This document shows positions 47,285-57,217 of a stretch of DNA of 64,000 nt, in pieces. The notes under the pieces were generated by a model. That model was not told where the DNA came from. It saw only the letters and a program-made list of their open reading frames with translations, and did not search any database. Source of the stretch: Candidatus Kapaibacterium sp. (lineage in GTDB: Bacteria; Bacteroidota; Ignavibacteria; Kapaibacteriales; HRBIN21); NCBI GenBank assembly GCA_938084565.1, contig CALKEU010000003.1, positions 69,871 through 133,870 on the forward strand, in the 5' to 3' direction. Position 1 is the stretch's first letter. Every line of letters begins with the position of its first letter. The position numbers were made by a program, and so were the translations under genes.

Positions 47285-48537
47285 GGCTGCTACTTCCAGC
47301 GCTTGTATGGGCGCAGCTCCGTGAAGGGCAGCCGCTCGACCGGGTCATTGCCCTGGTGGGCGGGGAGCCCATTTTTGCCTCCGATCTAGAAGCCCAGGTA
47401 CAGCTCTTCCGGCAGCAGCTCCCTGCTGGGATGGAGCTTCCTGATTCGGTCCTGCGCCGCCGGGCTCTCGAGCTGCTGGTGGATGAAAAGCTCCTGCTCC
47501 TCAAGGCGCAGGAAGATAGCATCGTAGTCAGCGATGAAGAGGTTTCGCAGCGTCTGGAGTGGCAGCTCCAGCTGCTGGTCCAGCAGTTTGGCTCGGAGCG
47601 TCGCGTGGCTGATGTCTACGGGATGACGCTCGAGCAGATACGGCGGGAATATCGAGAGGAGGTGCGGAAGCGCCTCCTGGTGGAGAAGTTGCAGCAACAG
47701 CGGTTTGGCTCCATACGCTGTACACGGCGTGAGGTGGAAGAGTTCTTTGCCCAGTATCGGGATTCTCTCCCGCCGGTGCCAACGCAGGTTGAGCTGGCGC
47801 ACATAGTACGGTTCGTACAGCCCGATTCACTGCAGCGGCAGCAGGTCATCGAATTGGCGCGCCGAGTGCGCGATAGCCTCCTCCGTGGCGGCGATTTCGC
47901 TGACTTTGTTCGCCGCTACAGCGACGATCGAGGGACGCTCCCGACGGGCGGGGAGGTCGGATGGGTCTCCCGGGGGAAGTTGCTTCCCGAGTACGAGCGC
48001 GTAGCTTTTTCGCTCCAGATCGGGGAGATTTCTACGCCGATTGAGACACCCATGGGAATTGCCCTGGTGCAGGTCCTTGACCGCCGGCAGGAGGAGGTGC
48101 GCCTTCGCCATATTCTCTTTCGCCTCCGAGCGGATGCTGAGCGTGTTCGAGCAGAGCTTCAGCAGTTGCGGGAGCTCGTCCGGCAAGGGGCTTCTTTCGA
48201 TTCACTGGCGCGGCTGTACTCGGAGGAACTCGATACCCGTGCTTTTGGTGGATCGCTGGGGGTTGTGCCACTTGATGCGCTTTCCGAGGAGCTCCGCTCC
48301 GTTGTGGAGCAGCTGCCCGACGGAGGTGTCTCTGAGCCGCTGCCGTATGTGGCACAGGCGAACCGTCCGGGGTTGCATCTTGTATACCGCAAACGGTTGG
48401 TGCCGCAACATCGGCCGCAGCTGCCCGAGGATAGCGACTACGTGGAGCGTTTCTGCAATCAGTGGAAGCGGGAGCAGGAGTATCGGCGCTGGATGGCCGA
48501 GTTGCGTCGACGTTTTCCATGGGAGGTCCGGCCATAG
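47266..48537 (+). CDS. SurA-like periplasmic chaperone/peptidyl-prolyl isomerase
   Basis: 423 residues: a signal peptide (MWRWYIGLLLPALVWAQ), the SurA N-terminal helical region (VIALVGGEPIFASDLEAQV), then two parvulin domains. The first contains LAHIVRF and GGDFADFVRRYSDDRGTLPTGGEVGWV; the second has LRHILFRL and ASFDSLARLYSEELDTRAFGGSLG. It would help outer-membrane and secreted proteins fold. The neighbours encode exported proteins, which fits. Confidence 0.88.
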   Translation: MWRWYIGLLLPALVWAQLREGQPLDRVIALVGGEPIFASDLEAQVQLFRQQLPAGMELPDSVLRRRALELLVDEKLLLLKAQEDSIVVSDEEVSQRLEWQLQLLVQQFGSERRVADVYGMTLEQIRREYREEVRKRLLVEKLQQQRFGSIRCTRREVEEFFAQYRDSLPPVPTQVELAHIVRFVQPDSLQRQQVIELARRVRDSLLRGGDFADFVRRYSDDRGTLPTGGEVGWVSRGKLLPEYERVAFSLQIGEISTPIETPMGIALVQVLDRRQEEVRLRHILFRLRADAERVRAELQQLRELVRQGASFDSLARLYSEELDTRAFGGSLGVVPLDALSEELRSVVEQLPDGGVSEPLPYVAQANRPGLHLVYRKRLVPQHRPQLPEDSDYVERFCNQWKREQEYRRWMAELRRRFPWEVRP

Positions 48538-49286
48538 TACTGGTGGGATTGGCAGTAGGCATAGCTGCCGGGGGTGGCGTCCCTCTCTGGGGGCAGTTAC
48601 CGGCAGCTCTGCAGCCGGGATGGTCTCCGAGGCAAGCGCTATATCACAGCGAGCGCCCCGACAGCATCCTGCCAGTACCGCTCCCGACAGCTGAGCCGGA
48701 GCTCATAAGCCCGGAGCAGGACAGCGCCTACATCCGAGCTCTGCGGCAGCCCTTGCCGCCGCTGGCGCGCTTTCAGGCTGCTCTCCGGGCATCGGCCGAT
48801 TTGTGGGCTAGTTTGCACGAACAGAGCCTGCCGACCCCGTGGCAGAGTGCGCTGCGCAATCTCCGCCTCGAGGAGCGCTTTCTGCGGCCGAGCGGGGAGG
48901 AGCTGGTGCAGCACTGGTACAATCTGCAGCAAGCACAAGCACTGCCTACCCCTACGCTGCCGCGTACCCCTGGGAGCGCTTTTGCTCTCCCTTTGGGAAG
49001 CCTCATGCGCTTGCTCGGCCTTGTGGAAGATGTCTCGCCCACGGTCCGCTACGAGCTGTCGGCGGTGGAGCGGGTGCAGGTGCTCGTCTACTCTGCTCAG
49101 GCTGTGCTGGTGGCTCTGCTCTTCGACGGTGTGCAGCGCCCGGGACGGTATAGTGTGACGTGGGATGGGCGAGATGAACACGGACGGATTCTGCCCCCGG
49201 GTGATTACGTTATTGAGGTGCGCATCGGCAATGGAGAGCGCTTCTACAAGCGTGTTCGGCTAACGATAGCGGATATCCGCAGGTGA
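48519..49286 (+). CDS. Exported protein with C-terminal FlgD-like Ig domain
   Basis: 255 residues with a leader (MGGPAIVLVGLAVGIAAGG). A central region of unknown fold precedes a C-terminal FlgD-type immunoglobulin domain (RPGRYSVTWDGRDEHGRILPPGDY, then IEVRIGNG). In FCB bacteria such domains end many secreted proteins and are not tied to flagella; no flagellar gene is here. The 5' end overlaps surA by 19 nt. Confidence 0.7.
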   Translation: MGGPAIVLVGLAVGIAAGGGVPLWGQLPAALQPGWSPRQALYHSERPDSILPVPLPTAEPELISPEQDSAYIRALRQPLPPLARFQAALRASADLWASLHEQSLPTPWQSALRNLRLEERFLRPSGEELVQHWYNLQQAQALPTPTLPRTPGSAFALPLGSLMRLLGLVEDVSPTVRYELSAVERVQVLVYSAQAVLVALLFDGVQRPGRYSVTWDGRDEHGRILPPGDYVIEVRIGNGERFYKRVRLTIADIRR

Positions 49287-49309
49287 CGTCTCATAGGAGG
49301 GCAAATTCG

Positions 49310-52159
49310 ATGGGCCGATGGATGGGTGTTGTAGCGGTGTTGGTGGCAGCTGAAGTAGCTTTGGCCGTCCCTATTGTCGTCAAGTTCCGCGCGTCTTCCC
49401 CGAGCTACGCTGCTTGGAAGCAAGGGGGACGGGTGGGTGCGGTGCAATCTTTGCATGCCTTCGTTGGGCTCCATCGTACTGAGCCCCTGGTTTCTGAGGC
49501 TTTGCTGCAGGCGGTGCGGCAGCGGGCACAGCGCCTCGGCGCAGGGCGGGCCTGGAGGCAGGTGGCCGAACTCGAACGGCTGGCCCTCGTTGAACTGCCG
49601 GAGGCTGTCGATGTGGCCCTACTCCTGCGCAAGATGCAGCGACATCCAGAGCTGGAATACGCTGAACCCCTGCCGGAGCGCTTCCTCTGCGGTGTGCCGG
49701 ACGATCCGATGGTGGTAGAGCAATATGCTCTCCGGCTCATCCGTGCCTTCGATGCTTGGGATGTCTTGCCAGCGCAGCTCGAGCCTATACTGGTTGGCAT
49801 TGTCGACACAGGGGTCGATATGGCGCATCCGGATCTGGCGGGCAACATCTTTCTCAACCCTGGTGAGATGGGGGTGGATGCCAATGGACAGGACAAGCGT
49901 TTCAACGGCGTGGATGATGATGGCAACGGCTTCATCGATGACTGGCGCGGCTGGGATTTTGCCGCCGGGGATGGCCGCAGCTACGATAACGACCCGAGTC
50001 CTGGGAATGCCCATGGCACGCATGTGGCCGGTATTGTCGGGGCGCTAGTCAATAATGGGCGTGGCATTGCCGGGGTCGTACCACAGGTACGTCTGCTGGT
50101 CGTCAAGATCGGTCCCGATGCCCCAGGATCCACGCAGGTGGTCAACAGTTACGAGGGTATCCTCTATGCGGCGTCGATGGGAGCAGCAGTCATCAACTGC
50201 AGCTGGGGTGGGCCATCGCGGTCGGAGGCAGAGCACGAGATCGTTCGCACGGCTGTCGCTTTGGGCGCCGTCATTGTAGCAGCTGCCGGCAATGATGGGC
50301 AGCGTATCCCCTTCTATCCGGCGGCTTATCCAGAAGTGCTCTCTGTGGCGGCCACGGATTCGGCCGACCTCAAGGCGTGGTATTCCAACTACCACGAGAG
50401 CATTAGCGTTGCAGCGCCCGGGGACGACATACTCTCCACGCTCCCTGGGGGCCTCTATGGGCGCATGAGTGGAACCTCGATGGCGGCTCCTATAGTCAGC
50501 GGGGTGGCGGCGCTTGTACGCCAACGGTTCCGAGAGTATACGCCGGCACAGGTGATGGCTCGAGTAATGATGACAGCCGACAATCTCGACCAGCGCCAGC
50601 CGTGGCTGGCAGGGCTGCTTGGCTGGGGACGCGTCAATGCCTATCGGGCATTGACCGCCGATACGGTGAGGGCCTGCTTCATCGATAGTGTTGCCGTCAG
50701 TGATGCCGATGGAGATGGCTTCTTCGACATCGGTGATACGCTCCGCATCATGCTCTGGCTGCGCAACGTGCTCGAGCCCCTCGACAGCCTAGCCGTTGAA
50801 GTCTTCACGCCGCTGGTTCCAGCGCCGGAGTACGTGAGGCGCTCCGTCGTTGTGCCCTCTATGGGGGCAGGCGAGCTACGAGTCCTGCCGCAACCATTGC
50901 TGCTGCGTATAGCTGCCGGCATCCCTGACAATGCTGCAATGCAGTTGCGCTTCACCCTCCGGTACCGTGGGCGCGCAATCGGCCGGGGGTGGGCAACCGT
51001 TGTCCTTCGGCCTGTCTACCGGACGCTGGCGGCTAACCACATTGCCGTGACCTTCAACAGTATCGGCAACATTGCCTTCAACGACTACCCTGACAACACG
51101 CAGGGCGATGGATTCCGCTGGAAGGAGAGTCCGAACCTGCTCTTCGAGGGGGCCTTAATGGTTGGCATTTCAGCGGAGCGGCTCTCCAACGTTGCTCGCG
51201 GGGCGCTGCAGACGCAGCAGGATCGCTCCTTCGTTGCTCGGCGAGTCCTCCAGCTTTTGACGCCTGGGCCTCATGCGGCGCTGGAAGCGGAAGCTGAGTT
51301 CGCCGATGAGCAGCGCCCTGGAGATCTGGGGGTGGCCGTGCGTCAGCGTATCTACCAATTTTCTCAGCCTGGCTGGCGCGACTTTGTGCTGGTTGTCTAC
51401 GATGTGACCAATCAGACCGACAGCCTCTTCCCGAATCTGCACCTCGGATGGTACCTGGACTGGGACATTAGCCCTTCGGCCACAGGCGATCGAGCCCTCT
51501 ACGATGATAGCTCGGGCATTGGCTATGTCGTATGCGAGACCTGTGCGCGGCCGCTCCCGATGGCGGGAGCGCTCGTGGTGAGTGCTGCGCCGGTGAATTT
51601 CTATGCCATCGACAATGATGCCCGTGAGATGGGGGTCTACGATGGGTTTACACGCCAGGAGAAGTGGCGGGCTCTCAGCAGTGGTCTGGCTCGCCGGCGG
51701 TCAAGTCTCACGGATGCCTCTATGGTCATAGCAGCAGGGCCTCTTCGGCTTGAACCGGGCGATACGGTACGGGTTGTCCTGGCACTCGTTGCGGGCATGA
51801 CTCTGGAAGAGCTCCGGCAAGCTGCTTCCGCTGCCCGACAGGCGGCAGCCACTGTGGGAATCGATACGGTTCCGTGGCGCCCGCTGCCCCAGAGCATGGC
51901 TGCTGGAATATACCCGAATCCGTGGACGCCTGGACAAGCGCTGCCGACCTTAGTCATACAGCTGCCCGAGCGGCGCTACCTCCGCGTGCGTCTGGTCGAT
52001 GGGCTGGGACGGTTCGTCGGTACACTGACGGAGGGTCCTTACCAGCCCGGGACGTATGCCATTGCAGTGGATCCGGCATCGCTCAGCAGCGGCAGCTACT
52101 TCCTCTACCTGACCGCTGGTTCGGAAGGCATGGTCATTCCGGTCAGTATTCTGCGTTGA
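49310..52159 (+). CDS. Secreted subtilisin-like protease with T9SS type A sorting domain
   Basis: 949 residues. A signal peptide (WMGVVAVLVAAEVALA) and an I9-like propeptide precede the S8 catalytic domain, with Asp166 (IVDTG), His238 (HGTHVAG), an oxyanion Asn (AAAGN) and Ser390 (SGTSMAAP). A likely Ca2+-binding insertion (GVDDDGNGFIDD) follows the Asp. A beta-rich region with DYPDNTQGDGFRW (near residue 590-600) comes next, and the last 90 residues (GIYPNPWTPG, then SGSYFLYLTAG) are a T9SS type A sorting domain. AGGAGGG ends 8 nt before ATG 49310. Confidence 0.92.
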   Translation: MGRWMGVVAVLVAAEVALAVPIVVKFRASSPSYAAWKQGGRVGAVQSLHAFVGLHRTEPLVSEALLQAVRQRAQRLGAGRAWRQVAELERLALVELPEAVDVALLLRKMQRHPELEYAEPLPERFLCGVPDDPMVVEQYALRLIRAFDAWDVLPAQLEPILVGIVDTGVDMAHPDLAGNIFLNPGEMGVDANGQDKRFNGVDDDGNGFIDDWRGWDFAAGDGRSYDNDPSPGNAHGTHVAGIVGALVNNGRGIAGVVPQVRLLVVKIGPDAPGSTQVVNSYEGILYAASMGAAVINCSWGGPSRSEAEHEIVRTAVALGAVIVAAAGNDGQRIPFYPAAYPEVLSVAATDSADLKAWYSNYHESISVAAPGDDILSTLPGGLYGRMSGTSMAAPIVSGVAALVRQRFREYTPAQVMARVMMTADNLDQRQPWLAGLLGWGRVNAYRALTADTVRACFIDSVAVSDADGDGFFDIGDTLRIMLWLRNVLEPLDSLAVEVFTPLVPAPEYVRRSVVVPSMGAGELRVLPQPLLLRIAAGIPDNAAMQLRFTLRYRGRAIGRGWATVVLRPVYRTLAANHIAVTFNSIGNIAFNDYPDNTQGDGFRWKESPNLLFEGALMVGISAERLSNVARGALQTQQDRSFVARRVLQLLTPGPHAALEAEAEFADEQRPGDLGVAVRQRIYQFSQPGWRDFVLVVYDVTNQTDSLFPNLHLGWYLDWDISPSATGDRALYDDSSGIGYVVCETCARPLPMAGALVVSAAPVNFYAIDNDAREMGVYDGFTRQEKWRALSSGLARRRSSLTDASMVIAAGPLRLEPGDTVRVVLALVAGMTLEELRQAASAARQAAATVGIDTVPWRPLPQSMAAGIYPNPWTPGQALPTLVIQLPERRYLRVRLVDGLGRFVGTLTEGPYQPGTYAIAVDPASLSSGSYFLYLTAGSEGMVIPVSILR

Positions 52160-52160
52160 C

Positions 52161-52388
52161 ATGGAACGCTACGAGCAGCTCCTGGAGCTTTTGCACAGCT
52201 GTCGGCAGGATTTTGAGCGCTTCTATCGGAAGCAGAATCGCCGAGCGGGGGTCCGCCTGCGGAAGCGCATGCAGGAACTGCGCCGGCTGGCTAAGGCGAT
52301 CCGAGACGAGATCCAGCAGCTGCGGCGTACCTTCCCTCCGAAACCCAAGCGACGCAGGCACGGTGCGGCACCGGAGGAGAGCCGCTAA
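52161..52388 (+). CDS. Histone H1-like (Hc1-type) basic protein
   Basis: 75 residues, strongly basic, with RFYRKQNRRAGVRLRKRM followed by QELRRLAKAIRDEI and a Lys/Arg-rich tail. The FY-K-x-N-x-AAG-x-R-x-RKxMQ pattern is that of the short histone H1-like proteins common in Bacteroidota, thought to bind DNA and condense the nucleoid. It starts one base after the subtilase stop, so it may be co-transcribed. Its TAA stop is also the first part of the fumC promoter-like element. Confidence 0.78.
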   Translation: MERYEQLLELLHSCRQDFERFYRKQNRRAGVRLRKRMQELRRLAKAIRDEIQQLRRTFPPKPKRRRHGAAPEESR

Positions 52389-52393
52389 TTTTG
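52386..52393 (+). promoter_or_regulatory. Putative -7 promoter element TAATTTTG upstream of fumC
   Basis: TAATTTTG followed by C, about 35 nt before the fumC ATG. It begins with the TAA stop codon of the histone-like gene. No TTTG at the -33 distance is visible (the region reads GGTGCGGCACC). Confidence 0.45.
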
Positions 52394-52427
52394 CCAGCAG
52401 TCTGTCTCCTCCATTCGGGAAGGACCA

Positions 52428-53822
52428 ATGTCAGCCGTGCGCATTGAAACCGATACGATGGGTGCGCTCGAAGTCCCTGAAAGCGCCTACTGGGGAGCTC
52501 AGACGGCACGGTCGCTGGTGCATTTCGCCATTGGCACCGAGCGCATGCCGCGAGAGCTCATCCGCGCGCTGGGCATTGTCAAGAAGGCTGCTGCAATGGT
52601 CAATCGCGATCTGGGGCTGCTCCCGCCGGAGAAGGCTGAGCTCATCATCCGAGCCGCCGATGAAGTTATCGCAGGAATGCTCGATGAGCACTTCCCGCTC
52701 TCGGTCTGGCAGACCGGATCGGGAACGCAGACCAACATGAACGTCAACGAAGTGATCGCCAATCGTGCTATTCAGCTCGCCGGTGGCGTTCTCGGGAGCA
52801 AACACCCCATCCATCCCAACGATGACGTCAACAAATCGCAGAGTTCCAACGATGTCTTTCCCACGGCAATGCACATTGCCGCAGCTGAGCAGATCGTTCA
52901 CCATCTGCTGCCGGCTGTCCGGGAGCTCCGGGACGTGCTGGCGCAGAAGGCCGAAACCTTCCGGGATGTGATTAAGATTGGGCGGACGCACCTTATGGAC
53001 GCTGTGCCCCTGACGCTCGGGCAGGAATTTTCTGGCTATGTGCAGCAGCTGAGCAATGCTCTCCGGCGGATCGAAGCCACACTGCCTGATCTATATGAGC
53101 TGGCCATTGGCGGAACGGCGGTTGGGACAGGGCTCAATACCCATCCCGACTTTGCTACCCGCATGGCTGCCACCATTGCCGAGCTGACGGGGCTTCCGTT
53201 CGTCTCGGCTCCGAACAAATTCGAGGCCCTCGCTGCACACGATGCGCTGGTATGGGCGCACGGGGCTCTGCGCACATTAGCCGTGGCGCTGCACAAGATT
53301 GCAAACGATATCCGCTGGATGGCATCGGGGCCGCGGGCGGGATTGGCCGAAATCCGTATCCCGGAAAATGAGCCCGGCTCCTCCATCATGCCAGGCAAGG
53401 TCAATCCCACGCAAGCAGAGGCAATGACGATGGTCGCTGTGCAGGTCATCGGCAACGATGTGGCCATTAGCATGGCGGGAGCCCTGGGCTCGTTTGAGCT
53501 GAATGTGTACAAGCCTCTCATCATCGCCAATTTCTTGCAGAGTGTCCGCCTCCTGGGGGATGTCTGCCGCTCCTTTACCCGCTATTGTGCCATCGGTATT
53601 GAACCCAACCGGGAGCGACTGCGGGCGTACGTGGAAAACTCCCTCATGCTGGTGACGGCGCTCAATCCCTACATCGGCTACGACAATGCGGCCCGCATTG
53701 CAAAGTACGCCTATCAGACGGGCAAGACCCTGAAGGAGGCCGCCGTCGAGCTTGGGATGCTCAGTGCAGAGGAGTTCGACCGGATCGTACGGCCTGAGCA
53801 GATGCTGGGTCCTAACCTATGA
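52428..53822 (+). CDS. fumC: Fumarate hydratase, class II
   Basis: Converts fumarate to malate in the TCA cycle. 464 residues with the class II fumarase/aspartase layout: [53 protein letters not shown] and the superfamily signature [11 protein letters not shown]. The length is normal. AGGA lies 5 nt before ATG 52428. Its stop overlaps the convergent purM stop by 6 nt. Confidence 0.96.
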   Translation: MSAVRIETDTMGALEVPESAYWGAQTARSLVHFAIGTERMPRELIRALGIVKKAAAMVNRDLGLLPPEKAELIIRAADEVIAGMLDEHFPLSVWQTGSGTQTNMNVNEVIANRAIQLAGGVLGSKHPIHPNDDVNKSQSSNDVFPTAMHIAAAEQIVHHLLPAVRELRDVLAQKAETFRDVIKIGRTHLMDAVPLTLGQEFSGYVQQLSNALRRIEATLPDLYELAIGGTAVGTGLNTHPDFATRMAATIAELTGLPFVSAPNKFEALAAHDALVWAHGALRTLAVALHKIANDIRWMASGPRAGLAEIRIPENEPGSSIMPGKVNPTQAEAMTMVAVQVIGNDVAISMAGALGSFELNVYKPLIIANFLQSVRLLGDVCRSFTRYCAIGIEPNRERLRAYVENSLMLVTALNPYIGYDNAARIAKYAYQTGKTLKEAAVELGMLSAEEFDRIVRPEQMLGPNL

Positions 53823-54809
53823 GGTGCGCTCAACACGACCGAGCACTACAGGCTTGTCCTCGGCACACAGGGTCATGACTTCGGTCAGGTGCTCAGGGGC
53901 AACGACGAGCACCATGCCGATCCCGAGATTGAAGACACGGCGCATCTCCTCCTCTGGGATCTGCCCTGCGCGCTGGATGTAGCGGAACAGTTGGGGTACC
54001 TCCCAGGCCGTCCACTCGATGACAGCTGTCAATCCCGGGGGGAGGATGCGGGTGAGATTCCCCAGGATCCCTCCGCCGGTGACGTGGGCTAACCCCTTGA
54101 GCACACCGCGCTCGAGAGCCGGCAGAAGACTGGCAGCATACGAGCGGTGTACTGCCATGAGGGCCTCTGCCAGTGAGCTTTGGAGCTCGGGAATGTAAGC
54201 CTCCAGATCGTGCTGCCGCAGAGCTGCCATGGCCAGCGAGTAGCCATTGGTGTGGAGCCCGCTCGAAGCCAATCCAACCAGGAGGTCGCCGGCGCTGATA
54301 GAGCTGCCATCCAGGATGCGTGAGCGTTCGACCAGGCCGACAATGGTGCCGGCCAGATCGTATTCGCCTGGCGCATAGAGGGAGGGCATCTCGGCTGTCT
54401 CACCGCCGATGAGGGCGCAGCCGTGCTCCCGGCACGCAGTAATGATCCCACCGAGAACCTGCTCTGCTACGGCGAGATCCAGCCGCCCGCAGGCGAAGTA
54501 GTCCAGAAAGAAGAGCGGGCGTGCTCCACAGCAGAGGATATCGTTGATGCAGTGGTGGACCAAATCCTGGCCAATCGTGCTGTGGATGCCGAGGCGTACG
54601 GCCAGCTTCACTTTCGTGCCAACTCCGTCCGTGCTAGCCACGAGCACAGGGTGCTCGTAGCCGGGAAAGCGAGCATCGTAGAAGCCGCCGAAGTGGCCAA
54701 TATCGGCGAGCACTGCCGAAGAAAAGGTCGAGCGAATCTGTGGTCTGAGACGGCGGAGGAGCTCTTCAGCTGCATCGATGTGGACGCCGGCGTCTCGATA
54801 GGTCAGCAT
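53817..54809 (-). CDS. purM: Phosphoribosylformylglycinamidine cyclo-ligase
   Basis: Closes the imidazole ring (AIR synthase) after PurL. 330 residues with [61 protein letters not shown] and [12 protein letters not shown]. It is transcribed leftward after the glycosyltransferase gene (11-nt gap) and is convergent with fumC. Confidence 0.96.
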   Translation of the reverse strand: MLTYRDAGVHIDAAEELLRRLRPQIRSTFSSAVLADIGHFGGFYDARFPGYEHPVLVASTDGVGTKVKLAVRLGIHSTIGQDLVHHCINDILCCGARPLFFLDYFACGRLDLAVAEQVLGGIITACREHGCALIGGETAEMPSLYAPGEYDLAGTIVGLVERSRILDGSSISAGDLLVGLASSGLHTNGYSLAMAALRQHDLEAYIPELQSSLAEALMAVHRSYAASLLPALERGVLKGLAHVTGGGILGNLTRILPPGLTAVIEWTAWEVPQLFRYIQRAGQIPEEEMRRVFNLGIGMVLVVAPEHLTEVMTLCAEDKPVVLGRVERTS

Positions 54810-54820
54810 GGACAGCAGAG

Positions 54821-55645
54821 CTAGCTGTGGGACCTCTCACGGACGGGCTCCCAGCGGCTCGTGGCTGAGCGGCGTGCAATGAGCACCCAGAGGGCATTGA
54901 GGGTCCACAGGCCGAGTGTGCACGCATAGCCATATCGCCGATAGCGGCGAGGGGATTCATAGACGGGCAGCTCCCACGCCATGCGAATGCGCCCGAGGCG
55001 GCGCAAGCGGTAGTAGAGCTCGAAGTCCTCCCCAGCGTAGAGACGCTCGTTGTATCCGCCCACACGCTCGAACGCCCAGCGGCGCACAACATGGCATTCC
55101 CCCCGTCCCATGCCAATGCCGCAGCGATTGAGGAGCCAGATGTAGCGGTTGTAGAGACCGTGGAAGAGGCGATCGCTCCACCGGGCAACAGCTGGGTGGA
55201 CAAACACCGGGCAGGCCAGAGCAACCTCCTCGGGGGCGTCGGTAGCCCACTGCAGCACCGTGCGCATGAAGTGCTCTGGATCGGCCGGTACGGAATCGGC
55301 ATTGAGGAAGACGAGTAGCTCTGCCGTTGCAAGCCGCGCACCCCAGTTGCGCCCTTGGGCGATACTCTGGGGCTGCGAACCGCTGTAAGTGATGACGACG
55401 TCGGCATGCTCGTGCGCCAGTTCCAGAGTGGCGTCCGTGCTACCTCCATCGCTGACGATGAGTTCGATGCCGTAACGCTGACGCAGCCACGCTGGGAAGG
55501 CGCTAAGGGTAGCCCCCAGCACACTCTCCTCCTGTAGCGTCGGGATGATGAGGCTTACGCGGACAAGCTCTGGCCGGATACGGCGGTGCTCCCACAGACG
55601 AGCCTCGCGGGGGAGAAGACGCTGCCGCGTTACCGCCTGCCCCAT
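54821..55645 (-). CDS. Family 2 glycosyltransferase
   Basis: 274 residues with an N-terminal GT-A fold: VSLIIPTLQEESVLG, then VSDGGSTDATLEL, a DxD-like NADSVPAD and a late GYNERLYAGEDFEL acceptor-site segment. A C-terminal hydrophobic stretch (LWTLNALWVLIA) suggests membrane association. The substrate is unknown; cell-surface glycan or lipid modification is likely. I use ATG 55645, one base past the upstream stop; the TTG at 55654 is less likely. Confidence 0.85.
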   Translation of the reverse strand: MGQAVTRQRLLPREARLWEHRRIRPELVRVSLIIPTLQEESVLGATLSAFPAWLRQRYGIELIVSDGGSTDATLELAHEHADVVITYSGSQPQSIAQGRNWGARLATAELLVFLNADSVPADPEHFMRTVLQWATDAPEEVALACPVFVHPAVARWSDRLFHGLYNRYIWLLNRCGIGMGRGECHVVRRWAFERVGGYNERLYAGEDFELYYRLRRLGRIRMAWELPVYESPRRYRRYGYACTLGLWTLNALWVLIARRSATSRWEPVRERSHS

Positions 55646-55646
55646 G

Positions 55647-56414
55647 TCACTCAAGCAGGTTACGGACCTGGCTGACGAAGACCGTCACCGTTGGAATCCC
55701 CGGGATCGGTCGCGCAATCGGGAGTGGCGGAATTTCGGGGACGATACGGACGCGCTCCTCTGCGTCCCGAACACCAGGCAGGACATATCGCCGTACGGCT
55801 TCTGCCCGTGCCTCGAGTAAATTGTTGGCTCGCTCCAGCAGCGTGGGTGGAGCCACGGGCATGGACTCTCGGTGCTTCTTCTTGGGTTTCTGCGCAGGAG
55901 CCCTTGCAGTGGGCTCCTCTACCAGCCGGGTGTCCAAGATGGAGATGTGAATCTCAACGCGCAGCGACCGATTGCGGTTGAGCAACTGCTTGAGCTCGTC
56001 CAGCGCCGGATGAGCTGCCGTGCGCAGTACGGAGCTGCCAGGCTCGAAAGCCTGAATGCGCAGGAGCTCCATGCCAGGACGCAGAACCCGTATGCGAAAG
56101 GTCTGCGAGAGCTCCGTGTACGTCGTGCTGGGGGGCACAACGATGGTATCACTCTGCTGCAGCACGTTGTAGCCGCGGAAGGTAATCGTGTAGCGCTGCC
56201 CTGGGTTCAGGATCAGTTCGAAAGTTCCTCGCTGGCTCTCGGAGCGGCCTTGTTGGAGGAGCTTGCCGCTGGAGTCCCGGAGCTCGAAGTCTGCCCCAAC
56301 TGGAGCCCCTGTCTGCTGGTCCACAACTGTCCCACGCAACAGCGTCACGACCTTCAGCTGTGCATGAGCCGCCAGGGAGAGAAGGAGCAGGCCGATACCG
56401 ATGGTCTGCACCAT
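55647..56414 (-). CDS. Exported OmpA-like protein with regulatory-like beta domain
   Basis: 255 residues: a signal peptide (MVQTIGIGLLLLSLAAHAQ), a carboxypeptidase-regulatory-like beta sandwich (LRGTVVDQQTGAPVGADFEL), then an OmpA-like domain starting FEPGSSVLRTAAHPALDELKQLL and ending near ERANNLLEARAEAVRRYVL. The OmpA domain is interrupted by a Pro/Lys-rich stretch (APAQKPKKKHRES) and lacks the usual GHTD motif, so peptidoglycan binding is uncertain. Confidence 0.65.
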   Translation of the reverse strand: MVQTIGIGLLLLSLAAHAQLKVVTLLRGTVVDQQTGAPVGADFELRDSSGKLLQQGRSESQRGTFELILNPGQRYTITFRGYNVLQQSDTIVVPPSTTYTELSQTFRIRVLRPGMELLRIQAFEPGSSVLRTAAHPALDELKQLLNRNRSLRVEIHISILDTRLVEEPTARAPAQKPKKKHRESMPVAPPTLLERANNLLEARAEAVRRYVLPGVRDAEERVRIVPEIPPLPIARPIPGIPTVTVFVSQVRNLLE

Positions 56415-56417
56415 GGG

Positions 56418-57197
56418 CTACCCACCTTTGTGCGACCGTTCCCGCCGGAGGAAGCTTTCCACACCAGCGCGGAATTCCTCCGTCAGACGGGCTAAGACGT
56501 TGAGTCCGGCAGCGTAGTGAAGAGCGCCTTCTGGTGCCATACCGTGCAGACTGCTCAGCAGGGCTTTCGTGAGCCGGAGTGAGGCGGGACTGTACGAGGC
56601 TAGGCGCTGTGCCAGCTCGTGGACAAAGGCGTCCAGCTGTTCATCCTCGACGACGTAGCTGACTAGCCCGAGCCGTTCTGCTTCCTCAGCGGAAATGAGC
56701 TCGGCTGTCAGGAGGAGGCGGCGGGCGCGTTGCTCGCCGATTTTGTGGACCAGAAGTACGCCGACCAGTGCTGGCACGAAACCCAGCCGTACCTCCGAAT
56801 ACCCGAAGCGAGCTCCGTGGCGAGCGGCCACGATGATGTCACAGGCACTGGCAAGTCCACAGCCCCCAGCGATGGCCGGACCGTGGACCTTCGCAATAAC
56901 TGGTTTCGGGTACGTGTAGAGCTGCCACAGTACCCGCATCAGCTGCTGGGAGTCCTGCCAGTTCTCCAGTGCTGGCATCTGACTCAGCTGCTGCAGGTAC
57001 GCCAGATCTGCCCCAGCACAGAAGGCCGGCCCTGCCCCCTCCAGGACTAATACGCGGGCGGTCGCATCTTCTGCCAGGCGCTGCAAATGCTCGGCAAGTT
57101 CCTGCAGGAGCTGCGGACTGAGCGCATTGCGTTTGTCCGGACGGTTGAGCCGTACGCGCACGTACGCATCAGCCCAAAGGAGTTCTACCTCCGCCAT
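56418..57197 (-). CDS. Enoyl-CoA hydratase/isomerase family protein
   Basis: 259 residues of the crotonase fold: RLNRPDKRNALSPQLL, then AFCAGADL, and the oxyanion-hole AGGCGLASACDI with a Glu in YSEVRLGFVPA. The methylglutaconyl-CoA hydratase-like subgroup is possible. The start is placed at ATG 57197 (MAEVELLW); the frame upstream overlaps the subtilase gene without family content. No other beta-oxidation gene is near. Confidence 0.87.
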   Translation of the reverse strand: MAEVELLWADAYVRVRLNRPDKRNALSPQLLQELAEHLQRLAEDATARVLVLEGAGPAFCAGADLAYLQQLSQMPALENWQDSQQLMRVLWQLYTYPKPVIAKVHGPAIAGGCGLASACDIIVAARHGARFGYSEVRLGFVPALVGVLLVHKIGEQRARRLLLTAELISAEEAERLGLVSYVVEDEQLDAFVHELAQRLASYSPASLRLTKALLSSLHGMAPEGALHYAAGLNVLARLTEEFRAGVESFLRRERSHKGG

Positions 57198-57217
57198 GGT
57201 GTGCCTCGATGCGTGTC

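Noticed and set aside
48519..49286. Assignment of the FlgD-Ig protein as the flagellar hook-capping protein FlgD.
   Set aside because: Only the C-terminal Ig-like domain matches, the N-terminal FlgD region is missing, and no flagellar gene is nearby.
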